A stretch of DNA of 64,000 nucleotides, taken from contig JAAAJB010000050.1 in NCBI GenBank assembly GCA_016098155.1, positions 1 to 64,000 on the forward strand. Reading direction: 5' to 3'. The DNA is from Actinomortierella ambigua (taxonomy: Eukaryota > Mortierellomycota > Mortierellomycetes > Mortierellales > Mortierellaceae). Below are positions 25,683-35,948 of the stretch, piece after piece. The translations under genes were made by a program, and so were the position numbers. The first letter of the stretch is position 1. Each line of letters begins with the position of its first letter. The notes beneath the pieces are model-generated. The model ran no database searches, had not been told where the DNA came from, and saw only the letters and a program-made list of their open reading frames with translations.

Positions 25683-28600
25683 ATGTCTGGTCAGCTCCAT
25701 TTTGTGACACCAACCAACCGATGGATTGGCAGCATTCCCCTCTCTACACTCGACCCCTTGACGCTCGAGCCACTGTCGTCCTATCTCCGCCCTGGGCCAG
25801 GGACCGAGGGCGCAGACGCACTCCTCAATGACAAAGACTTTTTGAACAGGACCAACAATGTTGAAGGTACCAAAAAAAAACAATGAACATCTCAGAAGGG
25901 GAGCTTTGGCCGTGTGAAACCACGAGACAGATGTATGCGACCAAAACAACTCATCCCTCCCCCCCATCCTTTCGCGCCCAAACTTATCCCTTGTATATTC
26001 ACCACAAATTAGGGCTACCTGTTTCGCTGATTCTTGCGCGCCTCCAGACAACATCCCAAGGCTGCTCATGCGGCTGCAGGATCCCAGTACCTCCCAAACA
26101 CTCTGACTACTACCATGCACAGCACCTACTTCGCCTTTTCTTCCAAACCCAAAAGGTCTCTGCATCGACCATGCATGCGCATTGGCCCTCATACAACAAG
26201 CAATACTATCGCCGACGGACCCATCGTCGCCATGCCCATCGGTCATTGAATTGCTCGGCCACCGCCCGTAGCCGCAGGCCTGTAACCGCCTCTCATATTT
26301 GCTCGTCGTCCGCGCCAGCACCAGCACAACACTGGCTGTCTCCAACCTCACGATCTGCACCACACGACGCTCGTCACCATGACCAAGATGGTCATGAAAA
26401 CAATGAGGCCTTGCAGGATAGGAGACAGAGTAGCGTCACTCGTCTATCATTTGACGACACTAATGATGACCCTGCAGCAGTGGCAGGAACAGCAGCAACA
26501 GAAGTACCACGCATTGGTTCGGAAACTGACCGAATTGGCCACGATGCAGTCATGATCACTATTGACCTGCATGATGAGAATGAGGATGACGATGATCCCC
26601 AACGGCTCTTGCGCAACACTTTACATCGACCAATGAGAGGCGGACAAGGAGAAGTGGCAGGAGACGAAGAGGATGGTGATGGAGATGATGAAGATGAAGA
26701 AGGATATAATCGACAACCTCGCCGCCACAGCTACACCAGTTACAGCACCCATCCTCAGAGGCAGCACGATTTCCCTTTTGCCGGGTCTCCATGTTCCATT
26801 TCACCACTTGATCCTTCTGCTGTTGTCGAGGATGGTGATGACTCTATAGATGAAGAAGATAGAGGGAGCACCATTCGTCAGGACCTCAACCTTGCTTCAA
26901 CGGTCACCGTAGAGACGACGGCAACTACTGCCACAGTGTCCAGCGAGCAGTCTCTTTCCCCAGGTCACCCTCCCCCCTCTACTCCTCCTACTCCTCTTAC
27001 TCCTCCTCCACGTCGTCGTCCTCACATCCCTTGTTCTTGCGAGCAACCTCAACGGACCCCTTCCAAACACCAACGCAAGCGCTGGGCACACTACCTATAC
27101 CAGACACGGTCTGTCAAGAATCCGCTAACCAACACCGAGATTGAGGGCGATCCGACTTTCTTTGCCGTTCTCGAGCCCAACCAAGGTGGATGGTGGTACG
27201 AGCCCAAGGCGATGGCTTCCTTCCCCACCATGCCAAGCAAGGCGGTCGAACGGGGTAAAGCGGCTGACAAGACAGCAGTAACAAGAGCAGTAGCAGCGAC
27301 AGGGGATGAAGGCGGTAGCAGTGCTAGTCCCGCCACCAGCGCTCCACCTGGAGAAATGCACCGTGGATGTGTTTATCAGTACAGAGGCCCAGAGCTGACG
27401 GCGTCTGGAGCAACACAGGAGTCAGCGAAGGGTGTGGATGCACCCACCACAGAAGAACATGGGAAGCAACAGCAACAACAACTCAGCCCGCAGCAAAAGT
27501 TGGAGAAAGAGGCACAGAGGGAGCGATGGCTTCAGCTCCGTATTACCAATCTTGAAATTGAGGCGTTGCACGAGCTGGACTGGCGACGATGGCAAAGGAG
27601 CCTCGTGGTGACCCAACACCCACCTGAGCAGCAGCAGCAGCAGTCAGAAGTGGTCGATACCGCACCCGTATCAGCAGCGACAGTGCAAGGCTCCCAGACT
27701 CACCGACGAAGGCACAGTCAACTGCCGCCCCAAATACCCCCTTCAAGCGACAGTTCATCGGATGAGGACTGTTATCATCATCATCGCCATCACCACCGCC
27801 GTCAACAACAACAACGCCACCGATCACCATCTCCGGAACCATATCGCCGTGGGATCCGCATTCAGATGGGCAAGGACTTGGTCGTTTTGGACCCGTCCGA
27901 GCATGGGCTTCGTCTCCCAACTCGTAGGAAGCGATCAAGCCACATTTCCTCCAACGACAACAACACCAAGAATGTCTATCCTGTGGATGCATCACCACAA
28001 CAGCGGTCGGACATCCAAGCCTCCGCTCGATTGGATCCTGCTGAGGTGGAGTCAATTTTAGCGCACCAACCCCAGAACCAGCTATGGAACAAGGCGACTT
28101 TGACGACAAACGTGTGTTCTCTGGTGCCCTACCATCACGACCAGGCTGCCTTGGACGCTGCCAACCTCGCATGGTGGGACCCAACCCCCCAGCCCTTCAA
28201 AATGCCCAACCCAAAGCTGTCGCCCTATGCCATCTCGACGCTTCCAGAGCCTGTCGCACGTGCCTTTGGGGGCCAGTCCATGTATGCCGCTCATGTAACG
28301 ACGACATCTAAGGATGACTCTGGCAAGACTATTCCTGCCGGAGTCTCTGGTGCCCCATCGGTCGAGCGGCGTTCCATCGATGTCAAGGCTACAGACCAAA
28401 ACGAGGTTGCTTCTTCCAATGACTCGACTCAGGAGCAACCACGACAACAACAACAGCAACAACAGCAACAACAGCAACAACAGCAACAACCAGAGCAGCA
28501 GCAGGATCGGCTGAATCACCCACGACCCAACACTGACGGATGCACATGGATACCAGTCCCCTCCGACGATCGCATCGCCGTCATGATCGGGACCAGCCAG

Positions 28601-30706
28601 GATTTCTTGCTCTTCCCTTCCTTTCAGCGCCTACTGTTTCGGCACCTGAGCCAAGAAGATTATGAAGACAAGGCTGGGCGTGTCACTGTTGTCCCTCCCG
28701 TAGTCCTGCCCGAGTCGGAGAGAGGGTCAGAAAACGGACGCTCGCATTCGAGACAAAGATCGGAGGCGAGGAGGCGGAGCAGCAGATTGGTGCGGGGGCG
28801 TTGGAGGCGAGGCGTCAGAGAACATCAGCAGCGACAGCAACGGCAACAACGGCAACAACAGCAGCAGCAGCAACGACAACAGCAACGACAGCAATTGTTG
28901 GAGGCAAGGCTGGAAAGATCTCCAAGATGGACGGCGGATCGCCATCATCATCATCATCATCGTGATCAAGGGGGGGTTGCTTCGACCTCGTATCAAGCCT
29001 CGTCCATATCGACCGCCACTTCGATCGGGATGATGATGGTAGCCGCCGCCGACGAGAAGCACCCGATGCATTGGAGCCATGACGAAGATGATAATGGTTC
29101 GGCCTTCCACGCCTCGGCCGCGAAGAAGAATGCTTGGGGCAATTGTCATGCGAGAGACGAGGAGATGTGGCATGGACATGTCTACGACGGTGTCCCTGGA
29201 TTCCAGCGCGAGGATTATGACTCGTCGGCATTCTCGTATGGCTCATCGTCCGACTACTCCAGCCCCGACGAGAAGGACAGTGACGATGATGACGATGATG
29301 ACGAGGGCGGCGACAACAACAACAATGAGACAAACTCTGATGATATGGACAACGAGAGTGACAGCGATGCCGAGAGCCGCCAAAGACGGCGACGACGACG
29401 ACGAGAGCGACAGCGCCAACGTCAGCAGCAGCAGCTACAACGACAATCGCATCGAAGCCGTCAGCACCACCGCAGCCGTCGCTCCTCGCACGAAGGCCCT
29501 TCGTCCCTCCTTTGTGGCATTAGCATTGGCTGGAGGTTTCCATGGCCACTACTGCGGTGGCCCTTCCGCTCGCAGCAGCAGCAGCAGCAGCAGTCATCAT
29601 TAGCTACATCTGACATGACTTTGGCCTCTCCTCCACCGGCTACCGCCACTGCCTCTACATCTACGTCCACTTCTGCTCGCACCCTCATCGTGCCAGCGAC
29701 ACCCCAGCGACACCGCCGCACGGGGTTCGAGGCCGGTCCGGACCAAGACCGTGAGCGTGCGCGGATCCAGCGAGTGTTGGCGCGTAGCCAGGCACGGCGG
29801 CAACAAATGGAGGCGGAGCAGCAGCACGCTGCCTCTACCACTGGCACTGCTGGTGGTGGTGTTGTCGTCACCATTCCCGCGACACCTTCTACCCCTTCTA
29901 CATCGACCCCACCAACAACGCCACCAACAACACCACCGATGACCAGCTTTCTGATCATGACCGCAGATGACCGCCAAGTCATCCACTGGCAAGGGCTTGC
30001 CCGCATGCTCCGATTCTACCTCACCGTCAGCTGCGCGCTCGCTATCATGGCCGCCATCGTCTATGGCGCCGTCCGGGCAGAGTCGGGTAGACCCACCCAC
30101 ACCGGTATGGGTACGACTGTGGGGGTGCGTCCTGGAAGCAATGAGAACAACAACAGCCACCGGGGGCATATGATTGTTGATATCCCTCCAGCTGTTCTTT
30201 CTCCGGAAAGAGGAGGAGAAGAAGGAATGGAGGCGGAGGAAGATATCATGGATGGCGTACAGGAAGAAGTAGACGAAGAGGGTAACGACGAGGAGAAGGA
30301 GGAGGTGGTTGAGGATGACGACCTGCCCGGCTCTCTTGGGTTCACGGTGGAAGAGATCGAGACCTTGAACACCGCAAGGCGTAAAGCTATGTGGCCACCA
30401 TCTTCCTCGTCCTCTTCTTCTTCTTTGCCCTCCGGCGAAAGAATGAACCCATCGATGATGACGGATAGCCCGAGAGCAAGGATGGGCCTGGGCATGGGAA
30501 TAGGCCAGGTGGGTCGTTTCGAAGCCGGAAGTGGACTGGTACGGCCACGGCAAGCGTCGCTTGGTTTGGGCCGAGAAGGCGATGACTATCATCGTCGTGT
30601 GAAAGAAGAGGAGGAGGAGGAGGAGGTCGGTACCCGTCCGATAGTGGAGGATGACCTACAGCGACAGCAGCAGAAACATCTCGAGGCTGGCCGCGCATGG
30701 TGGTGA
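25683..30706 (+). CDS. Uncharacterised acidic, poly-Q single-pass membrane protein
   Basis: I do not recognise this protein. It begins MSGQLHFVTPTNRW at 25683. The first exon ends at 25866 (GTACCA), and the model that keeps phase throughout is 25683-25866, 26048-26086, 26156-26267 and 26422-30706, about 1,539 residues. The small exons encode DNIPRLLMRLQDP and CIDHACALALIQQAIL, which look globular. The 69-bp intron at 26087-26155 has an in-frame stop, CTGAC and a pyrimidine tract. The exon-4 boundary is the least certain. The rest is largely disordered: acidic runs, poly-Q encoded at 28447-28505 and 28820-28900, and Asp/Ser and Arg-rich blocks. One hydrophobic segment of about 20 residues (LTVSCALAIMAAIVYGAV, near 30020-30080) is a likely membrane anchor near the C-terminus, followed by an acidic tail. 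Function unknown. Confidence 0.7.
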
Positions 30707-30936
30707 TACGAACACTAGTTGGTAGTAGTAAACTGTTGTAATCATAGACCCATACAGAACACGCACACGCTATGTCTTGTGGCCAGACTTCTCCGTTGCC
30801 CAAAGTGGTCGCACTTGGAAAGCACATCAATGTAACACATTTGCAGTATTGGTTATTGACAGTGGGAAGGAAAAAAAGGAGGGGGGCAATGCTATGTTTC
30901 TCTTAATTGTATTCCAAAAAGAAAATACGGCACACA

Positions 30937-32020
30937 CTACTTTGTTTCCTGTGGTGGCACCAGATCGCAAGTTGCCCCACTCTCAACCTTGTCCTTGTGG
31001 GCCTTGGACTGGTCTTGCGCCTTCTTGATATCCTCGGGGGATACTGGGACACCGGTCAGCTGGCTGGCGGCCTGCAAGACTTCCTCAACAGGCGCAATAT
31101 CGCCCCACACCTTTTCTTCGTACTCGTAAAAGATCGACCCGTTATTCTTGTTGTCGACAATCAACAGGCCACCGAGTACACTGCCATCGCCGACAAAGTT
31201 GCCGCCGATGCCAGACCTCTTGTTGCGCACAAAGTGCTTCCAAAAGGACGGCTTGATCAGCGTCTCCCAGCGTGCAACACGCAGCTTGTTGTGGCCCCCC
31301 AAGGCCTTGTAAAAGGCTCCCTCGGGGTCAAAGTACACTTGTCTTTTCCATGCCTCGGACTGGAACAGGTCGGCCCCCAGCTTCTCGCGGACAATGCAGA
31401 CCATGCGCATGCCCTGAGTGAAGGCATTGTGAGAACGGGGGGATACACGTAAAATTATGATGTCAGTTTATCCTGGTTTTCTTTTTTTTTTTTTGTACTT
31501 GTTAATATACATGTGAGACACTCTTCCATGTGCTACTACAGATTGCTACGCTCCCAAAAAAACGTACCATGGTGCTTTCAATAATGTCTCGATGGCTGCT
31601 CAAGGCCGTAGCCTCTTCACGACAGAACTGACATCCCGGTCGTCGAATCACTGTATTGAGGAGATCGACAAGGCAAAAAGAGAGGGGGAATGCGTGTCCA
31701 TGTGTCAGAAGGAGGTTGAACCAGGTGGCGAGAGATAGGAGGACGAGGGGCGGAGGGAGAGAGAAGAGAAGGAGAAGTGGGCAGACAGTTGGACATTGAG
31801 GACAAGATTAGGTTTGGCTTAGGTTCTGTTTTTCACCCTCCCAATGTCTCTATGCTATCATTTATAGAGGTGTTGGGTACTCACCGACGATAATGACTGG
31901 CTTGTCTTTCCAAAGCTCGCTTGCTTCAAAAGTCCGCTCAGTGGGGATATCCAAGAAGTCGACGAGTTGGATGGATCGAATTTGATCGTAGCTGGTGCGT
32001 GCTGTTGGCTTTGCTGACAT
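30937..32020 (-). CDS. Peroxiredoxin-like 2 (AhpC/TSA_2) family thioredoxin-fold protein
   Basis: Three exons on the minus strand, 32020-31885, 31650-31568 and 31413-30937, encode 231 residues with phases 1 and 0 preserved. The thioredoxin-like fold has a CxxC site, GCQFCREEA (Cys52 and Cys55), after the strand VIIV. It continues through FYKALGG, RWETLIKP, and GGNFVGDGSVLGGLLIVD, the core of the AhpC/TSA_2 (PRXL2/FAM213) family. Members are redox-active thiol proteins; the physiological substrate in fungi is not defined. The start MSAKPTARTS was preferred over an upstream in-frame Met at 32137 because the extra residues look like leader sequence. The gene is convergent with the poly-Q membrane protein gene. 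Confidence 0.88.
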
Positions 32021-33382
32021 GATGGGTATTATTGGCGTGTGGTAGTGCTGTAACTTTTTAAGCTTATTGTGTGGGTGGGAGTGTGTTGAGCAAGGAAAGA
32101 AAGAATGGGTGTGGGGATGTCGAACTCCCCTTTTCATTTATACACTTTCCCCCCCATTGAACGGTAAAAAATTTACCGGCCTAGTGTCAAGCCCCAAGCG
32201 CCAGTAGCTCAGCACAATGATCACACTGACGCAGGAGCCAACAACGAGCACGGATGAATTCGTTGCCGAACCCTGAACAAACGCATCTTTGTGTATTGTC
32301 CACTCACTGACAGAACAAGGACAGCCTGCACTATTGTTGTTGCATGTGACCATGGCATGAATGCAACAACCACGCCGATGCTTGCTAATCGCCGCACAGC
32401 CCCAAGTAGAGTACTGTACAAAAACGCCACCAACGTCGTAACCGTGTACGGTACACTGAGTACAGCTCGGGTTGTGGAGTTTTAAGTTATCAACACCAAC
32501 GGCCGTGGACATGAACTTATCGCAGTGTACCGCGGTCATGTGCTAAATAAGGCATCCCTGCTGGACGAGGTGTACAGTGTACTTTACGGCACATGTGGAG
32601 GGGAGAGGCGGAAGGTACAGTACAGGCGGAGACGAATAACAGAAAAAAAAATAACACATTCAACCAAACTACAACCCCTGTTTACAATACAGCGCAAAAA
32701 ATTCTCCACTCCGTTCCTTGACTCTACGCGTTCCAGACAGGTTCGGTTTGTTTCGATCCGCCGTGCTCCATCTCGATCCAACACAATTAGTCGTAGTAGA
32801 ATGTTTCCCCCCTTCTCGTCGTGTCGCGATCGCGCAGAAACGAAGACCAATGACAACGCGGAAGTAGAACCAGCACGCAGCTATTCACCGTTTCTCCACA
32901 TTCAAAAAGAAAAGGAAGAAAAAGGAGGAAAAAGAAAGAGAAAAGAAAAGACATCAACCGTGACATGGGACAATGTGCTCGTTCTGAGCCCACAGAACGG
33001 AAGAGGGAGGACGCACTGAGACGACGCCAACTGCTGCTGGACACACAAGTAAGCAAGCATGAGGACGGCGAGATCCTTGGTTAGCATCTTGCAAGTACCT
33101 TTGGCGAGTACCCTCTTTTTTTTTGTGCTTCCGCATCACAGTCGACTCATCGCTCGGCCGTTTACCCTGCTGCTGTGTGCAATAATAACAATCTCACTCT
33201 TTCTCATCTCGCAAGTACACAGTACCCACATAATACACGTTCTCCCTCCTCTCTTGCCCTGTCCTGCCCTGCCCTGTCTTGTCTTGCCCTATCCTGTCCC
33301 CTCTCTCTTTCTCTTTCTTGCCCTCCTACCCCGATTCTCCCCCCATTGGCCATCTCCATTGCCTTCTCTCTTTCATGCAATA
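32021..33382. other. Intergenic region with a perfect palindrome; no gene supported
   Basis: About 1.35 kb. It includes a perfect inverted repeat, CGGTAAA-AAA-TTTACCG, at 32162-32178, several GTAC-containing short palindromes (for example GTACAGTGTAC near 32573) and a C/T-rich leader from about 33240. An in-frame open segment from 33059 precedes the F-box protein start but does not look like its coding sequence. Confidence 0.5.
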
Positions 33383-35764
33383 ATGAGCACATTGCAGCAT
33401 GGGGTGCAGCCGAGCCGTCAGCGCCTTCCCCCCGACTGCCTCGCGCTGGTAATAGACTGCGTGGATCATCCGGCAACCCTGCACTCGCTCCTAACGGTCA
33501 GCAAGTGTGTCTTTGCTGTCTCGGTCAAGAGGCTGTACAAAAGTACATCCATAGTCAACCAGCGACACCGGAAGACTGTCCTGTCCTTTGTGCGTCTGGT
33601 GCTGTCGCTGACGCCTTGCCAGGACAGTGTGATCCGAGCTCTTAGGGACGAGTTTGAAGTCTATTTCCCACGTGGGACAGTGTACACAGACTACCTAGCC
33701 CTCATCCGCGATGTGGCCTACCACCCAGACGACGATGCCGGATACTGGCGCACCGATCGATTCCCTCGTCGCAACAGCTCGGTGTACCGTGGCATGGATC
33801 TGCGCCCATGGGTGTCGTGGGCCATCTGCGAACACTCTGGGCTCGCCAGCATCACGGGACTGACCATCGACTGCGACCACCTCGCTTGGTACGAGGTGTA
33901 CATTCCTCGCTTTGCATCCCTGCAGCGGATCATCTTCGACGTCGGGTCAAGCGAGCAGGTGGCACAAGTCCACGTCTTTGTGCAACGCTACATCCACATA
34001 CACGGCCCAAGGGCGAGACGGATATCCCTCGAGCTCGTGGGCGCATACAAGGACGACTTTACCACCGTCCTCAACATCTACGCCGAGCTCGAATCCCCCT
34101 GCCCGCACCCTCGGGCCATCACCAACTCGACTTTTGCGTCGTACGTGTTGCACCAAGACACCACTGATTTTACCAATGTCCGTACCATTGAGGGCTTCGT
34201 GGACGACCTTGGCCGTACAAGAGCCATCCTTCCGCGATGTCCTCGGCTCCAATCTCTCGATGCAATGCTGTCCATTCATGGGTCGTCTCTTCTAGACTGG
34301 CTAAGACCCAACTGTACTGGACACCAACCTGTCCGCTCTCTTTCAATGCCAACCACAAGCACATCAGCCCTTGCTCTTCCCCACTCTTCTTCTTCTTCTT
34401 CCTTTTCATTTTCATTTTCTTCTTCCTCTTCTTCCTCTCCCTCCTCTCCTTCCTGTCTTTCCCCGTCCTCTTCTCTTTCCCCTCACTACTCCCCTAGTCC
34501 TCCATTTGCTCCCCCAGTCAAACACATCCAACTCCACGGCAGCCCCTCTAGTGTCTTCAAGACCTTGTGCGATGCTGCTACATGCTTTGGGCTCACTCTT
34601 GAGACGATTCAGCTACGTGATCCGGACGATACCAACGAACAACCTCAGGTGTACCGACTCGCCGCTGGGCTATGCCTGCCTCGACTCCGTGAGCTTCGAA
34701 TTGTGTTCGAGCTGAACGAGTACTCTGTCTCCTTCGAACCCAGCTCGATACCAAAGATGCCCGCATTGGAGATACTGGAGATGTACCACGCGTTTGACCG
34801 TTATACCGACATTGGTGGGCTCCAGTACAGTGAAGAATACCATCAAATATACCCGAGGACTACGTGGGACGTGATCCAGCACATGCCTGTACTCAGAATC
34901 CTGCATCTCTCTGGTCGAACGGCTTCCGAGTTTCACCCCGAGTCGCTCCGACACATGCCCTGCCTCGAAAGCCTGACGGCTCGCATCCGTACATCGGATT
35001 GGTCCCGGTATTGGCCGCGCCCACTCTGGACCTGGGACTGGGAACTCCCCTTCCTGCGGGAGCTGCATCTGGGCGGGGTTATGGCCTCCTCCTTTGTCTT
35101 TCGAGCCCTCCGACACATGCCTGCCCTCGAACGCCTGCGTCTAGAGTGCAAGTCACCGACACCCATGATCATACCCGACTATGAGACGCTTCTCGCGATG
35201 GACATCAGCAGCGATGACAATGACTGGAGTAGCGCAACTATGGAGACAGCAGCATCAAGAGCAACAGCATTCGGCAGCACGACCAGCCCACCGACACCCA
35301 CGAGAGGGAGGGGCGTGGCGGGATCCATAAGAGGACGGCCGTTTGGGCGGAACGTCAAACACATTCTCTTTGGCGGTCGACCCCGGTTCACCCCACGAGA
35401 CTGGGAGCAGTTGCTGGAGCATTGGTTTCCCAACCTGGAGGTACTGGATCTCAACTTTTTGATCACGCACCGGACGAGGACCATCTTTGAGAAGGCACGG
35501 AAGCATCGATGCCTTCGGTTTCTTTCACTCAACACGAGCGACGATGAGCTCGACGATGAGGATGATGGTGTCGATGGCGAGCTAGGGCATGATAGTGTGG
35601 ACAATGATGGCGACCTGATAGATGAAGACTGGGAACCTCTCCACGACTCGGAGGACGAAGGAGTAGAAAGACGAGCAGCAGCGCAGGCTGGACAAGACAA
35701 TTTTTTCGTATGCAGGATTGATGAAGTGCTCTATCGCGTCAAGAAAAGACGTGACTCCTGCTGA
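33383..35764 (+). CDS. F-box/leucine-rich-repeat-type protein (copy 1)
   Basis: A single open frame of 793 residues from the Met at 33383. The N-terminus has an F-box-like motif, LPPDCLALVIDCVDHPATLHSLLTVSK followed by a Tyr-containing RLYK. This would dock to Skp1 of an SCF ubiquitin ligase. The remainder shows irregular leucine-rich repeats for substrate recognition, with phrases such as MPVLRILHLSGR, MPCLESLTARI, LRELHLGG and MPALERLRLEC. A Ser/Phe homopolymer (34383-34500) sits between repeats, and an acidic stretch lies near the C-terminus. Met 33383 was chosen over the frame start at 33059 because the preceding 108 codons are C/T-rich leader-like and not matched in the neighbour. It is a paralogue of the next gene. 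The substrate is unknown. Confidence 0.8.
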   Translation: MSTLQHGVQPSRQRLPPDCLALVIDCVDHPATLHSLLTVSKCVFAVSVKRLYKSTSIVNQRHRKTVLSFVRLVLSLTPCQDSVIRALRDEFEVYFPRGTVYTDYLALIRDVAYHPDDDAGYWRTDRFPRRNSSVYRGMDLRPWVSWAICEHSGLASITGLTIDCDHLAWYEVYIPRFASLQRIIFDVGSSEQVAQVHVFVQRYIHIHGPRARRISLELVGAYKDDFTTVLNIYAELESPCPHPRAITNSTFASYVLHQDTTDFTNVRTIEGFVDDLGRTRAILPRCPRLQSLDAMLSIHGSSLLDWLRPNCTGHQPVRSLSMPTTSTSALALPHSSSSSSFSFSFSSSSSSSPSSPSCLSPSSSLSPHYSPSPPFAPPVKHIQLHGSPSSVFKTLCDAATCFGLTLETIQLRDPDDTNEQPQVYRLAAGLCLPRLRELRIVFELNEYSVSFEPSSIPKMPALEILEMYHAFDRYTDIGGLQYSEEYHQIYPRTTWDVIQHMPVLRILHLSGRTASEFHPESLRHMPCLESLTARIRTSDWSRYWPRPLWTWDWELPFLRELHLGGVMASSFVFRALRHMPALERLRLECKSPTPMIIPDYETLLAMDISSDDNDWSSATMETAASRATAFGSTTSPPTPTRGRGVAGSIRGRPFGRNVKHILFGGRPRFTPRDWEQLLEHWFPNLEVLDLNFLITHRTRTIFEKARKHRCLRFLSLNTSDDELDDEDDGVDGELGHDSVDNDGDLIDEDWEPLHDSEDEGVERRAAAQAGQDNFFVCRIDEVLYRVKKRRDSC

Positions 35765-35948
35765 AATAAAAAAAAATAAAAAAAGAGACACGAATAAGCA
35801 TGTTGGGATCTCGACGGTTAAGAGAGGGGGGGGGCTGAGCCCAGGGTCACTGGCACTTTTTTTTTCCTTTCACCCTTTCACCCTTACACAGGAACACGCT
35901 AAATGAGAAACTCCCAAGTGTGATCGATTTGTTCCCACACATACACAC

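Noticed and set aside
29600..30592. Minus-strand open frame of 330 codons
   Set aside because: Antisense of the poly-Q membrane protein gene; it has no start context or domain, and its composition follows the low-complexity sense strand.
33059..33382. N-terminal extension of the F-box protein containing a hydrophobic stretch
   Set aside because: It is C/T-rich leader-type DNA, absent from the paralogue, and precedes a good start at 33383. A membrane-anchored F-box protein is not supported.
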